A DNA stretch of 64,000 nucleotides. Source: Avichristensenella sp031549905 (GTDB lineage: Bacteria; Bacillota; Clostridia; Christensenellales; Aristaeellaceae). The translations under genes were made by a program, and so were the position numbers. The first letter of the stretch is position 1. Each line of letters begins with the position of its first letter. The stretch spans positions 14,443-78,442 of the forward strand of contig JAVBPC010000005.1 in the NCBI GenBank assembly GCA_031549905.1, in the 5' to 3' direction. Below the pieces are notes generated by a model that worked only from the letters and a program-made list of their open reading frames with translations, was not told the origin of the DNA and did not search any database. This document shows, piece after piece, positions 16,634-27,600 of the stretch.

Positions 16634-17563
16634 ATGCGCTATTTGGACTTCAAAGGGGGCGCGGCGGTCAGGGGCGTCGTTGAGGCGTTTCTCTCCGGCG
16701 CGCCTCCGCACGCAACGCTGTTCTTTGGCCCCGTTGGTGTCGGCAAAAAAACGCTGGCGAACCGGCTTGCGCAAAGCCTGTTCTGTACTGGTATGGAAAA
16801 GCCGTGCGGTGTGTGCCCCGGCTGCGTTCGCGTGCAGGTGGGCAGCCACCCCGACTTCATCAGGATATCTGCGCAAAAGAGCATTGGCGTTGATCCCATC
16901 CGCGAGCTGACGGTGTCGCTTCGCGCGGCAGCGTATGAGGGCGGGTTCAAAGCGGTGGTGATTGAGGAAGCAGGCGCGATGACGGTGCAGGCGCAAAATG
17001 CGCTGCTCAAAACGCTGGAAGAGCCGCCGCCCGCGACGGTATTTCTGCTGACGGCAACATCGCTTGCGCAGCTGCTGCCCACGATACGCTCCAGGTGTTT
17101 GCCCATCCAGATACCGCCCATGCCGGAGGCGGATGTGCATGCGGCGCTAATCGAAAATGGTGTGGATGCGGCGCGCGCGGCGGAGATTGCTCCGCTCTGC
17201 GGCGGACGGATTGGCGTGGCGCTGTCGCTGCTTTCGGATGAGGGATATTGGGCGCTTCGCTCGCGCGTACAGGATGTGCTTGCTTTGCTGGATGCAAGGG
17301 GCGACGTATGGAGCGCGGTTGCAGCGCTTAAAGAAGAAAAGGCGGAGGCGCAGCGCATCTGTGATCTCATGGAGGAGCTTCTGCTTTCCAGATTAAAACA
17401 GGCGCTGTCCGAAAGGACTGCGGGGCGCGATAGAGGGCTTGCGCGCCTTACGGCGTTCGTTCCGGAAATGCGCAAAATGTTAAAAAGCAACGTGCCGTGG
17501 CAAGCGGTATGGGAACGGTTTGTACTCGAATATGCGGAGGAAAGCAAACAATGGCAATCGTAG
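16634..17563 (+). CDS. holB: DNA polymerase III delta-prime subunit
   Basis: 309-residue clamp-loader subunit. The N-terminal AAA+ domain has Walker A-like GPVGVGKKT, a four-cysteine zinc module (CGVCPGC region, residues about 57-70), and LLKTLEEPPPATVFLLTAT with sensor features. The C-terminal region is the usual variable helical collar. It starts two bases after darA stops and overlaps ricT by 13 bases, so all three are translationally coupled. Confidence 0.93.
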   Translation: MRYLDFKGGAAVRGVVEAFLSGAPPHATLFFGPVGVGKKTLANRLAQSLFCTGMEKPCGVCPGCVRVQVGSHPDFIRISAQKSIGVDPIRELTVSLRAAAYEGGFKAVVIEEAGAMTVQAQNALLKTLEEPPPATVFLLTATSLAQLLPTIRSRCLPIQIPPMPEADVHAALIENGVDAARAAEIAPLCGGRIGVALSLLSDEGYWALRSRVQDVLALLDARGDVWSAVAALKEEKAEAQRICDLMEELLLSRLKQALSERTAGRDRGLARLTAFVPEMRKMLKSNVPWQAVWERFVLEYAEESKQWQS

Positions 17564-18486
17564 TGGGCGTTCGTTTTAAGAAGCCCGGAAAAACTTACTT
17601 TTTTGACCCGGAAACGCTGTCACCTCAGCCGGGGGAGACCCTGGTGGTTGAAACAGTGCGTGGCGTGGAACTGGGGGAATGCATCACCGGGCCGCAGGAA
17701 GTGCCCGACGCCGAGATCGTACCGCCGCTGCGCAAGGTGGTGCGTGTGGCCACGGAGCAGGATGTCAAGCAGATAGAGCGCAACGCTGAAAATGAGAAAA
17801 AGGCGTACGACATTTGTCAGGAAAAGATTCTCGCGCACAAGATCGAGATGAAGCTGGTGGATGTGGAGTATGCGTTTGACAATAGCAAGATTGTTTTCTA
17901 CTTCACTGCCAACGGTCGGGTGGATTTCCGCTCTTTGGTGAAGGATCTTGCGTCCGTATTCAAAACGCGGATTGAGCTGCGCCAGATCGGCGTGCGCGAC
18001 GAGGCTAAGATGCTTGGCGGCCTTGGCCCCTGCGGGCGGCCGATCTGCTGCGGCACGTTCCTTGGCGATTTTCAGCCGGTTTCGATCAAAATGGCGAAGG
18101 AGCAGAACCTTTCGCTCAATCCCACGAAAATTTCGGGCCTCTGCGGCCGCCTGATGTGCTGTCTCAAGTACGAGCAGGACAACTATGAGGAAGCACGCAA
18201 AAAGCTGCCCCGCGTGGGCAAGGATGTGATCACCCCGGATGGCCGCGGGCATGTTATCGACCTAAATGTGCTGAAGCAAACGGCGAAGGTGCGCGTTCCC
18301 GTGGGTGACACCAGTGAGGTCCGCGAATATGCGGGCAAGGATCTGCAGCGCGTGCAGCCGCCGGAGCCGGAGAAGAAAGCCCGCAAGAAGCCTGAAAAAG
18401 AGGCGGACACGGTGGAAACTGATCTGGAATTGGAAGTGGATGATGCGCTCGACCTGGATATCGACATCCTGGAGGATGAAGAGTAG
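17551..18486 (+). CDS. ricT: PSP1-domain regulatory iron-sulfur protein
   Basis: 311-residue RicT (YaaT) homologue. In Bacillus, RicT with RicA and RicF forms an Fe-S complex that supports RNase Y-dependent mRNA maturation, sporulation and competence. The PSP1 C-terminal domain is clear (RNAENEKKAYDICQEKI, VDFRSLVKDLASVFKTRIELRQIGVRDEAK), followed by GGLGPCGRPICCGTFLG and SGLCGRLMCCLKYE, whose cysteines are the conserved ligands. The tail after 280 is acidic and lysine-rich. Start at 17551 lies inside the holB end, with GGAGG upstream. Confidence 0.93.
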   Translation: MAIVVGVRFKKPGKTYFFDPETLSPQPGETLVVETVRGVELGECITGPQEVPDAEIVPPLRKVVRVATEQDVKQIERNAENEKKAYDICQEKILAHKIEMKLVDVEYAFDNSKIVFYFTANGRVDFRSLVKDLASVFKTRIELRQIGVRDEAKMLGGLGPCGRPICCGTFLGDFQPVSIKMAKEQNLSLNPTKISGLCGRLMCCLKYEQDNYEEARKKLPRVGKDVITPDGRGHVIDLNVLKQTAKVRVPVGDTSEVREYAGKDLQRVQPPEPEKKARKKPEKEADTVETDLELEVDDALDLDIDILEDEE

Positions 18487-19314
18487 ATGTTCATTGGCGC
18501 GCACATTTCCTGTGCAAAAGGATACGATTCGATGGGCCGGCACGCGCTGGAGCTTGGCGCGGACACGCTGGCTTTTTTCACGCGCAATCCGCGCGGCGGA
18601 GCAGCCCGGCCTGTGAATGATGAGGACACGGCGCGTTTCCGTGCGCTGATGGCGCAGAATGGTTTCGGTCCCATCGTGGCCCACGGCCCGTACACGCTCA
18701 ACCCGTGTTCCGCCAAGGAATCCGTGCGCGAATTCACGCTGCAGATGATGCGCGAGGACTTGGCGCGCCTGTCCGACTTGCCGGAAAGCTACTACAATTT
18801 CCACCCAGGTTCGCACGGGGGGCAGGGGATAGAGGTCGGAACCACGCAGATCATCGCTGCGCTGGATGCGCTGGCGGCAGATAACCGATCCACCCTGATT
18901 TTGCTGGAAATGATGGCGGGCGGCGGCTCCATGGTTGGCGGCAAGTTTGAGGAGATTGCGGCAATCCTTGGCGGCGTGCAGAACAGCCGACACCTGGGCG
19001 TATGTCTTGACCTGTGCCATGTATGGGACGCCGGCTACGACATAGTGGATGACCTGGACGGCGTTCTGTCGGAGTTTGACCGCGTGATAGGCATTGAAAG
19101 GCTGCATGCGGTGCATCTGAATGACAGTAAAAACGCGTGCGGCAGCCGCAAAGACCGCCACGCGCGCCTTGGGGAAGGGCAAATCGGCCTGCCCGCATTG
19201 GCCCGTGCGCTAAATCATCCGAAGCTTCGCAACCTGCCGTTCGTGCTGGAAACCCCGAACGAGGATGAAGGCTGGGCGCGTGAGATCGCCTGGGTCCGGG
19301 AGGTTACAGGATAA
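18487..19314 (+). CDS. nfo: Endonuclease IV (deoxyribonuclease IV)
   Basis: 275-residue TIM-barrel AP endonuclease that nicks DNA 5' of abasic sites using three metal ions. Seen: GAHISCAKGY at the N-terminus, FFTRNPRGG, HGPYTLNPCS, NFHPGSHGG, LLEMMAGGGSMVG, VCLDLCHVWDAGYD, HLNDSKNACGSRKDRHARLGEGQIG; the metal-binding His, Glu and Asp residues are all there. The ATG directly follows the ricT stop, so it is coupled to the darA cluster. Confidence 0.94.
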   Translation: MFIGAHISCAKGYDSMGRHALELGADTLAFFTRNPRGGAARPVNDEDTARFRALMAQNGFGPIVAHGPYTLNPCSAKESVREFTLQMMREDLARLSDLPESYYNFHPGSHGGQGIEVGTTQIIAALDALAADNRSTLILLEMMAGGGSMVGGKFEEIAAILGGVQNSRHLGVCLDLCHVWDAGYDIVDDLDGVLSEFDRVIGIERLHAVHLNDSKNACGSRKDRHARLGEGQIGLPALARALNHPKLRNLPFVLETPNEDEGWAREIAWVREVTG

Positions 19315-19326
19315 AAAGCGCTGACT

Positions 19327-19644
19327 CTACGCCAGATCATCCGGCCCTATCCACGCATAGCGTCCCATGTTCACCCGGCCGTTCTTATCCAAAATAACGC
19401 CTTCTTGCAAAAGCGATTCGCGCTGAAACACGCCGAAATCATGCGCATCACACAGCGAACCATCTGAATGAATAACCCGATGGCAAGGCACGCCCGCGCT
19501 GTCCGGGCAGCGCATCATCGCGGAGGCTGCGAGCCGTGCGCCGCGCGGCTTGCCCGCAAACATGGCGAGCATGCCGTACGAAACCACTTTCCCGCAAGGA
19601 ATCTGCCGCGCAATGGCATAAACGCGCTCGTTAAACTCACTCAT
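19327..19644 (-). CDS. Small MGMT-family DNA-binding protein with intact cysteine
   Basis: 105-residue protein containing only the C-terminal domain of O6-alkylguanine-DNA alkyltransferase. PCHRVI keeps the acceptor cysteine (C54); alkyltransferase-like proteins of this size usually have Trp there. The winged helix QIPCGKVVSYGMLAMFAG (with the arginine-finger helix AASAMMRCPDSAG) is normal. GGAGG lies eight bases before the ATG. It is convergent with nfo, fitting a DNA-alkylation repair theme. Whether it transfers alkyl groups without the N-terminal domain is uncertain. Confidence 0.85.
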   Translation of the reverse strand: MSEFNERVYAIARQIPCGKVVSYGMLAMFAGKPRGARLAASAMMRCPDSAGVPCHRVIHSDGSLCDAHDFGVFQRESLLQEGVILDKNGRVNMGRYAWIGPDDLA

Positions 19645-19679
19645 TGGTAAAACCTCCGATGCAAAAAACCTTCCCGCCG

Positions 19680-19745
19680 CAGCGGAAGCAGGGATTTCAA
19701 AGGGGCTTAACCCTTTTGGCGGGGTCCGGGGCGGCGCCCCGGCGT
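19680..19745. repeat. GC-rich double-hairpin repeat (REP/BIME-like) at the end of ygiQ
   Basis: Two nested dyads, AAAGGGG/CCCTTTT (around CTTAA) and CCGGGGC/GCCCCGG (around GGC), within a sequence of the type GGGATTTC...GGGGTCCGGGGC. Similar modules recur between genes in GC-rich gram-positive genomes, by my recollection. Only one copy is seen here. The YgiQ stop codon lies in the first loop. Confidence 0.5.
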
Positions 19746-21614
19746 GGCTTTTCGCACCCCCGTGCCTTGATGCTGCGCGCCCTTCTGCTCTTTGCGCTGA
19801 CCTTGCCCCCCGCTTGGCCTTCGCACAGGATATCCTGCCACCAGACAGTGCTTTCCGGTGCCGATCAAGTCCTCGCGCCCGGCGATGCGCAGCGCTTCCA
19901 GCACCAGCGCGCGGTTCTTTGGGTTTCCGGCCTGGAGCAGTGCGCGCTGCAACGCCTTTTCATGCGCAGCGCGGGGAACAAACACAGGGCGCATGGTTCT
20001 TGGGTCAATGCCGGTATAGAACATGCAGGTGGACAGCGTGCCCGGCGTCGGGTAGAAGTCCTGCACCTGTTCGGGCTGCTGCTTCGTTTCACGCAGGTAT
20101 TCCGCCAGCTGAATGGCGGCGTTCAGGTCGCTGCCGGGATGGCTGCTCATCAGGTATGGCTGTACAAACTGCGGCATATTCAGCTGCCGATTGATGGCGT
20201 CAAACTTCTGTACGAACCGGTCAAACACTTCTCTGGAAGGCTTGCCCATCCGGGAGAGCACCTCGCCCGAGACGTGTTCCGGCGCCACCTTCAGCCGCCC
20301 GCTGACATGGTATTGGCACAGCTCCTTGAGGAAGGGGCTGTTTTGATCTGCAAGGATGTAGTCAAACCGCAGGCCGGAGCGGACGAATACCTTCTTCACG
20401 CCCGGCAATTGCCGCACACGGCGCAGGATCGTCAGGAACTCGCTGTGATCGGGGGCCAGGTGCTTGCACGGGGTGGGGTAGAGGCACTGCCTGTCCGCGC
20501 ATGCGCCGCGCTTGAGTTGATCCTTGCAAGCGGGGCGGCGGAAGTTGGCGGTTGGGCCGCCGATATCGTGAATGTATCCTTTGAAATCGGACAAACGCGT
20601 CAGCAGTTCGGCCTCACGCACGATGGAATCCGGGCTGCGTGAAGAAATAATCCGCCCCTGAAGGAATGTAAGCGCGCAAAAACTGCATCCGCCAAAGCAC
20701 CCGCGTGTGCCGCAAATGGAAAACTTGACCTCTTCCAGCGCGGGCACGCAGCCCTCGGCATCATACGAGGGATGCCATTGCCGGGTGTACGGCAGTTCGT
20801 ACACCTTGTCTAGTGCCGAGCGGGTCAGCGGCATCGCCGGGCGGTTCTGGCACACCCAGCGCCCGGCATGCGGCTGCGCGAGGGGCTTCCCGCGCACGGG
20901 GTCTTGTTCACGGTACTGCACGCGGAATGCCGCCGCGTACGCTTCGCGGTCCTCCGCAATCTCTTCATAGGAGGGCAGCGCAATGAATCCCTCGGGGAGC
21001 GTTGGGCTCATCCAGCACGCGCCCGGCATGATTTTCAGCGTTTCGTAAAAGGTTCCCGCTTCCAGCGCCTTGGCGGCGACCAGAAGCGTTTCTTCGCCCA
21101 TGCCGTACAGGATTGCATCCGCGCCGCTGTCTTCCAGGATTGAGCGGCGAACGCGGTCATCCCAGTAATCGTAGTGCGCAAAGCGGCGCAGCGATGCCTC
21201 AACCCCGCCCAGAATCACCGGCACCTGACCGTATGCCTCGCGGATGCGGCCTGTGTAGGCAATAGATGGGCGGTCGGGGCGAAGGAACGCTTTGCCGCCG
21301 GGGGCGTAAGCATCCTCGCTGCGCCGTTTTTTGCCCACCGTGTAGTGATTGACCATGCTGTCCAGCACGCCCGCGCTGACCAGAAAAGCCAGGCGCGGCT
21401 TGCCAAAGCGCATGAAGTCAGCCTTTGTTTTCCAGTTCGGCTGGGGCAGGATGGCCACGCGATACCCGGCGGCCTCCAGCACGCGGGTAAGAATCGCACA
21501 CCCGAAGGACGGGTGATCGACATACGCATCGCCCGAAACGAACACAAAATCCACCGAATCCCAGCCGCGCGCATCCATTTCGGCGCGGGTAATAGGCAAA
21601 AAGTTCTGCTGCAT
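19707..21614 (-). CDS. YgiQ family radical SAM protein (UPF0313)
   Basis: 635-residue radical-SAM protein of unknown reaction. The [4Fe-4S]/SAM motif is C306, C310, C313 in GCFGGCSFCALTFLQGR. YgiQ marks include FVSGDAYVDHPSFG near the N-terminus, GGVEASLRRFAHYDYWDD, CKDQLKRGACADRQCLYP (extra cysteines), and PTPGTLSTCMFYTGIDP. The last ~40 residues are a basic, Gly/Arg/Pro-rich tail (TPGRRPGPRQKG) whose end is encoded by a repeat. There is no ribosome-binding site: a promoter with its -10 box six bases before the ATG suggests a leaderless mRNA. Confidence 0.93.
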   Translation of the reverse strand: MQQNFLPITRAEMDARGWDSVDFVFVSGDAYVDHPSFGCAILTRVLEAAGYRVAILPQPNWKTKADFMRFGKPRLAFLVSAGVLDSMVNHYTVGKKRRSEDAYAPGGKAFLRPDRPSIAYTGRIREAYGQVPVILGGVEASLRRFAHYDYWDDRVRRSILEDSGADAILYGMGEETLLVAAKALEAGTFYETLKIMPGACWMSPTLPEGFIALPSYEEIAEDREAYAAAFRVQYREQDPVRGKPLAQPHAGRWVCQNRPAMPLTRSALDKVYELPYTRQWHPSYDAEGCVPALEEVKFSICGTRGCFGGCSFCALTFLQGRIISSRSPDSIVREAELLTRLSDFKGYIHDIGGPTANFRRPACKDQLKRGACADRQCLYPTPCKHLAPDHSEFLTILRRVRQLPGVKKVFVRSGLRFDYILADQNSPFLKELCQYHVSGRLKVAPEHVSGEVLSRMGKPSREVFDRFVQKFDAINRQLNMPQFVQPYLMSSHPGSDLNAAIQLAEYLRETKQQPEQVQDFYPTPGTLSTCMFYTGIDPRTMRPVFVPRAAHEKALQRALLQAGNPKNRALVLEALRIAGREDLIGTGKHCLVAGYPVRRPSGGQGQRKEQKGAQHQGTGVRKATPGRRPGPRQKG

Positions 21615-21620
21615 ACCCGC

Positions 21621-21649
21621 ATCATAGCACGAGTTGCTTACGTTTTCAA
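21621..21649 (-). promoter_or_regulatory. Promoter of ygiQ, positioned for a leaderless transcript
   Basis: TTGAAA (21644-21649), 17-base spacer, TATGAT (21621-21626) on the minus strand, then GCGGGT and the ATG. Transcription should begin at or next to the start codon. It overlaps the end of the upstream giant gene. Confidence 0.7.
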
Positions 21650-24600
21650 TGAAAATACCGCCTCGTACCGCTGCCCGTCGTCAACCAGCGTTACCCAACC
21701 CGCATTCGCATTGCCGCGCTCCGCGCGCAGCAGGTATACGCTATGCCCATGCCGGTATTCTACGGTGAAGCCTTTCCAGCTCGCGGGCGCGGTGGGGGAT
21801 AACCGCACCTTGTCGCCCTGCTTTTCAAAGCCGATCAGGTGCTCCATCGCAACCGTCCACAGCAGCGCGGCCGAGCCTGTGTACCATGTCCACCCGCCGC
21901 GCCCTGGATGCGCGCCCGCCGCCACATCGGCAGCAATCACATATGGCTCTACACGGTAGGTGGAAACACCGTCCGAATCCCTCGTGTGGGAGGTGGGCAG
22001 CATCGTTTCAAACAGCTTCCACGCAAGGTCATGCCGCCCAAGCTTTGCGGCGGCCTGCACGAACCAGCATGCCGCGTGCGAGTATTGCCCGCCGTTTTCG
22101 CGGATACCGGGTGGGTAAGCGCGGATATACCCCGGATCGCATCCACCGTCAAAAGGCGGATCAAGCAGCCGGATGATCCCGTTTTCCTCGTCCACCAGCC
22201 TTTCCAGCGCGGCTTCGAACGCCTGCTCGGCCCGCTTGGCCCCGGCCAGCACCGCCCATGCCTGCACCAGCAGGTCGATGCGGCATTCGCTGCCTTCATG
22301 CCCGCCCAGCGCCGTGCCATCATCAAACCATGCGCGCAGGTACCATTCGCCATCCCACGCGTTTTCTTCCACATTGCGCAGTAGCGTATCGGCCTTCTCC
22401 AGCAGCTCCTTTGCGTCATGCTCATCGCAGTATTCGGCATATTGGCGCAGCACCACGGATAGAAACAGCCCCATCCACACGCTTTCGCCGCGGCCGTTCT
22501 TGCCGATGCCGTTCATGCCGTCGTTCCAGTCTCCATCACCCATCAGCGGAATGCCGTGCCCCCCCAGGCGGATGCTGTTAAGCGCGCGCAGGTTATGCCG
22601 GTGCAGCGGTTCCAGTTGGTCGGATGTCTCCATCGGCGCGTATACATCCTCATGCCCTTCGGGAATATCAACATCCACCAGGTATGGCACTTCTTCCGCC
22701 AGGATACCTTTGTCGCCTGTGGCGTGCATGTATGCAACGGTCACATACGGCAGGAAGAGCCGATCATCCGTGATGCGGGTGCGCACACCCACCGCCGGAG
22801 GGTGCCACCAGTGCAGCACATCACCCGCCTTAAACTGGTGTGCAGCTGCATCCAGCAGGTGCACCCGCACCATTTCCGGGTTCGTCCACAGGAAGCCCAT
22901 CATGTCTTGCAGCTGATCGCGGAAGCCGATCGCCCCGCCCGCCTGGTAGAACCCCGCATGCGCCCATATGCGCGAAGACAGCGCCTGATAGGGCAGCCAG
23001 CGCGCCAGCATCAGCGCGGGCGCGGTTTCCGGCAGGCGCGGGATCAGCTGCGTGTGCCGCGCGCGCCAGGTTTCCATTTGGCGGCTTAAGCGCAGTTGCG
23101 CGCCGCCTGCGCGGTAATCCTCCTGGGCGGCCGTAGGGTCGCCCACGCCAAGCAGGATGGGCATCACCTCCGTGGCTCCGCGCGCCAGCGTGATGCGCGT
23201 CCGCAGCACGGCGCACGGCACATCGGCCTTCTGCTGGATCAACTTTTCCGCGCGCATGCCCTCGGGCACGGCCGGGTTTGCGCCAAAGAACCATGCGCCG
23301 TCCCCTGTGGTTTCCGGCTTTTTGCCGGGCATCAGCAGAAATGCCGGCGTTTGGAACGCAGGGCTGCTCGCGATCATACCACCTTCCGTGCGTTCCGTTT
23401 GGATGTGCATCATATCGCGCAGCGCGCCGCCCAGCTGCCAGCGCGCGGCGGCGGTGATGCTGATGTCGCGGCTTGTGTCCCCATCGTTTCGGATGGTCAG
23501 CAGTATGCAACGCACGGGCAGTTCCGGGTCAACGAATACCTCGGCGCACACGGTAAAACCGAGCGCTTCCGTTTCAAAGCGGCTGACGCCAAATCCATGG
23601 GTCACAAGCGCGTGCTCAAAGGGGTTGATGAACTGCCCGTTCGCCTCATCGCGGATGAACAGGAAATCGCTGCGCATATCGCGCACCGGGTCGGATGCAA
23701 ACGGCGTGACGCGGCGCATCCGGCTGTTTTTGTGGTAGACAAACCCGGCCCCGCGCTCTGTGACCACCGCGCCAAACCCCGGGTTTGAAAGAACGTTGCA
23801 CCAGGGCTGCGGTGGCATGCCGGAAATTGAATAGCTGCCATCGGCCAGGAAACCGCCGGTACCGTTTGCCAGCGCGGGGGTGCCGGGCGCCTTTGGGATG
23901 GGCGCAGGCCACATCTTATCTGATTTCCACGAAGTACGCTTCCACGCAAGCGTGCGTCGCTGCGCGGAAAGCTGTGCCGCAAGGCTACCCTCGCCGCCGC
24001 GAAGCGTCAGCGCAGCCTGCGCGGCAAGCACTGTCAGCGCGCCTTTGCCATGCTCCACTAAATCCACCATATGAACGCCCGCGCCCTGTCCGATCCATTC
24101 GCGGGAAGGGCCGGATGCCAGCAGAGATTGCAGCGCGTCGCGAACCGGGCGATGGTATTGCTCCGGCTCTTCGTTGACCAGCACCAGGTCGCTCCACACG
24201 CCCAGCGCGCGAAGGTATGCGTGCGCTTTCAGTGCCGCCCGCGCCAGTGGCAGATGCGCTTCGCGTCCCACGCGGACAAGCACCACCGGCAGATCGCCCG
24301 AGATGGCGTACGGCCACAGGCTTTCCCGCCCACCCGGCGGAAGCGTTCCCTGTGACAGCGGCGCGATCAGCCATGAGGCCATGCGCTGCGCGGCTAGTTC
24401 GCCCATCGCGTCCAGGCCGATATAGTGCGCGGTGACGGTGTTCTGCGTCTTGGAAAGCTCCAACGCGCGCAGCACCGCGTCCACCGCGCTGTATTGCGAC
24501 AGCAGCGCACGCGCCTTATCCTCCGTTTGCACGGCGGCGGTCATGAAGAAAAGCGATACGCTTGTGCCGGCCTCGATGGTTACGGGCACGCCCAGGCTCA

Positions 24601-27600
24601 TGCAAGGGTCAAGCACAGCGCCGGTTTCTCCGCTGCCGATGTCAAGCGGCTTTTCCAGCGCCAATGGGGAGTGCAGGCGTTCGCCGCGGCCCAGGAATGC
24701 CATGCGCGATGTTTCCAGCGCGGCAGGCGCGGATGGCTCCATGCCTACCGCGTGCAGCAGCATGGGGAAGCTTTCGCGCGCGTGGCGTGTTCTGCGCTTC
24801 GCGATGGCGGCGCATTCCGTCAGGCGCGCCGTTTCGATGGAGAGATTCTGGAACGCCGGATGCGATTCATCCGCCGCCTGCGTGGACAGCGCCACTTCCA
24901 GGAAGCTGACCACATCCACCGAGATATCCGCATCAGGGGTTGCGTGCAGGCGCAGCAGGTGGAACGCAGCCCCTTCCAGCGGCGACACGAAACAGGTCAT
25001 TTCCGCTTCCAGGCCGTTTTTCTCCAACCGGAATTGCGCTAGGCCGCGGTCGAACCACAGCTCGCGGGCTTTGTTCAAGCGCAGAATTTCCCCGTCTGAA
25101 AAGCGCAGGTACACCTGTGGGCCGCCATCGTACAGCGGGTCGTTTCTGCGGCGGGTCAGCATCAGCCCGTTGCTGGATAGATAGCCGCCGCCGCGCGCAT
25201 CCACCACCATGGTGGTGCCGCCACCGTAGAGTGCCTGCACCTCCACCGGAAAATCCTGCGGGTTCACATGGCGCAGCAGCGTCGGGTCCTTACGGCGCGT
25301 CATCTCCGGGATGCGTGCTTTGGCCGCGCCGCGCAGCATCACGCGGGTAGGCTTGCGCTCTTCCAGCAGCAGCGCGTACGCTTCCACCTGCGGCAAGCTG
25401 TGAAATGCGCGGGTCAGCACACCGCCGGCCAGCCTGTTGGCAATGGAAGCCAAGATCATGCCCTGGTGGTGCGCCATGTGGCTTTTGACCAGCTGATACG
25501 GTGTATCGGTGGACCGATCCTGATTGTAGTCGGCGGCTTCGTAGAACCCCAAACGATCCAGCCAGCCCATTTCCGCCATCCAGCGGATATTCAGCGCCGC
25601 CTCATCCGGCAGCGCTGACAGCGCCAACACGGATGCGTACGGCGCGATGACTTTTTCCGCCCGCGCGGTTTTCAGCGCAAGGCGCGGCATGCCGAAGGCT
25701 TTGTACTGGTAGGCAAGCCCCGGATCAAACGCGTAGTAGCCGGATTCGGAGATACCCCACGGCGCGTCGGTAAACGCGCCCATTTGCTCCAGCGCGACAT
25801 GCTTGTAGGTATCGCCCAGCAGCGTGCCATCCGGACTTTTCAGGAACAGTGCGGGCAGGAGGTATTCGAACATCGTGCCGCTCCAGGAGAGCAGTGCCGC
25901 GCCCTTGTGCGTCTTTGTCATCGCGCGGCCAAGCCTGCGCCAGTGCTTGAGCGGCACCTCGCGCCGCATCACGGCCAGGTATGAAAGCAGCCTCGCTTCG
26001 CTGGCCATCAGGTCGTAGTGCGCAGAGTCCGCAACGCCTGAATCGGCATGAATGCCGATGGTGAACAGATCGCTGGCCGGGTCATACAGCTTCCCGAAAT
26101 CCATCTGCGATGCCAGCGCATCCAACCTTGCGGGCAGCGAAACAAGGCTTGTGTCAATTCGGGAAAGCTGCCCGCGGACCGCCTGCGCACACAGCAGCAG
26201 GCACGCGGCAAGGTTGCCGCTGTCTACAGACGAAACATAGCGATGCGACAGGGGCGCCAGCGTTCTGGTATCATACCAGTTGAAGTAATGCCCCTGCCAT
26301 CGCTCCATTTTTTCCATGGTGGATACGGTCTGCTCCATGCGGCGCGCCATCGTGTCCGCATCCAGCAGGTTCAGTGCCTGTGCGGAGACGAGCGCAACCA
26401 GGTACATGCCGATATTCGTAGGCGATGTGCGCGCCGCGATTCCGCGCGGGGGTTCCAGCTGCAGGTTATCGGGCGGCAGATAGTGCGTGTCCTTGCTTAC
26501 CGTCTCTTCAAAAAAGCGGAATGTACGCGCGGCAACATCCAGCAGCAGGTCCTTCTGCGGCTGATTGAGCGGATCGGCGGCATGCTCATCCTGGTCCAGC
26601 CATTTTGTGATGAAGGGTGCGGCGACCCACCATAGCGCAAGCGGCCCCGTCAGGATGAACCATATCGGGTGAAAGCAGCTGGCCGCAACCAGCAGCCCCG
26701 CGCAGATGAAATTGACCAGGAAGCGCATGGGCGAGCCGGCGGAGCGCTGCCTCTCCGCTTCGTGCGAGGGCAGCCATTCCAGCAGATGTTTGCGCGAAAA
26801 CAGCACGCGCCATACGGTACGCGCGGCGGCATCCAGTAGCGTCAGCGCCTCATAGGGGTATAGCGCAATGTGTGTGAGCGTTGCGATCAGGCTTTTGACG
26901 GATGGCGGCATCAGCGCGCGCAGGTGCGGCAGCAATAGCCCCGCCAGCAACGCAACAGGTTTTTGTTGCCATACGCCCGCGATGATGAGCAACACCGACG
27001 CCGCGGGCACAAGGCTGCGGCGCAGGTTATCGTAAATCTTGTATTGGTTTAGCATCGAAAGCGGATTTTTCATCCAGCCCTTTTCGCCCTTAATCCAAGG
27101 AATCAGCCATGGCAGCAGTTGCCAGTCGCCGCGCGTCCAGCGGTGTAGGCGCTTTGTCCAGCTGGAAAGGGACGCGGGCTGACTGTCATACAGCGCCACA
27201 TCGCACGCCAGCGATGATCCCACCAGCCCGCCTTCCAGCAAGTCGTGGCTCAGCACGGTGTTTTCCAGGATTTTTCCGCGCGATGCTTCTTCAAACGCGC
27301 GCACATCGTAAACGCCTTTTCCCGCGAAGCTGCCTTCACCGCAAAGGTTCTGGTAAATATCCGAAAAAGCCGTAATATATGGATCAAAACCGCCATCCCC
27401 ACCCCAATACCTTGCGATGCGGGTATGCACCGTAGCGGCGGAGGTTTCCATTCTGGGCTGAATCAAGGCGCAGCCGCGGCGCTTGCCATCCTCAGTCAGC
27501 GGCTTGGTCAGCGGGTGTTGCAGCATTCCGGCCAGCTCCAGCGCGGTACCTGGGGGAAGCTGCGTATCGGCATCCAGCGTGATGACTGTCTCAAACATCC

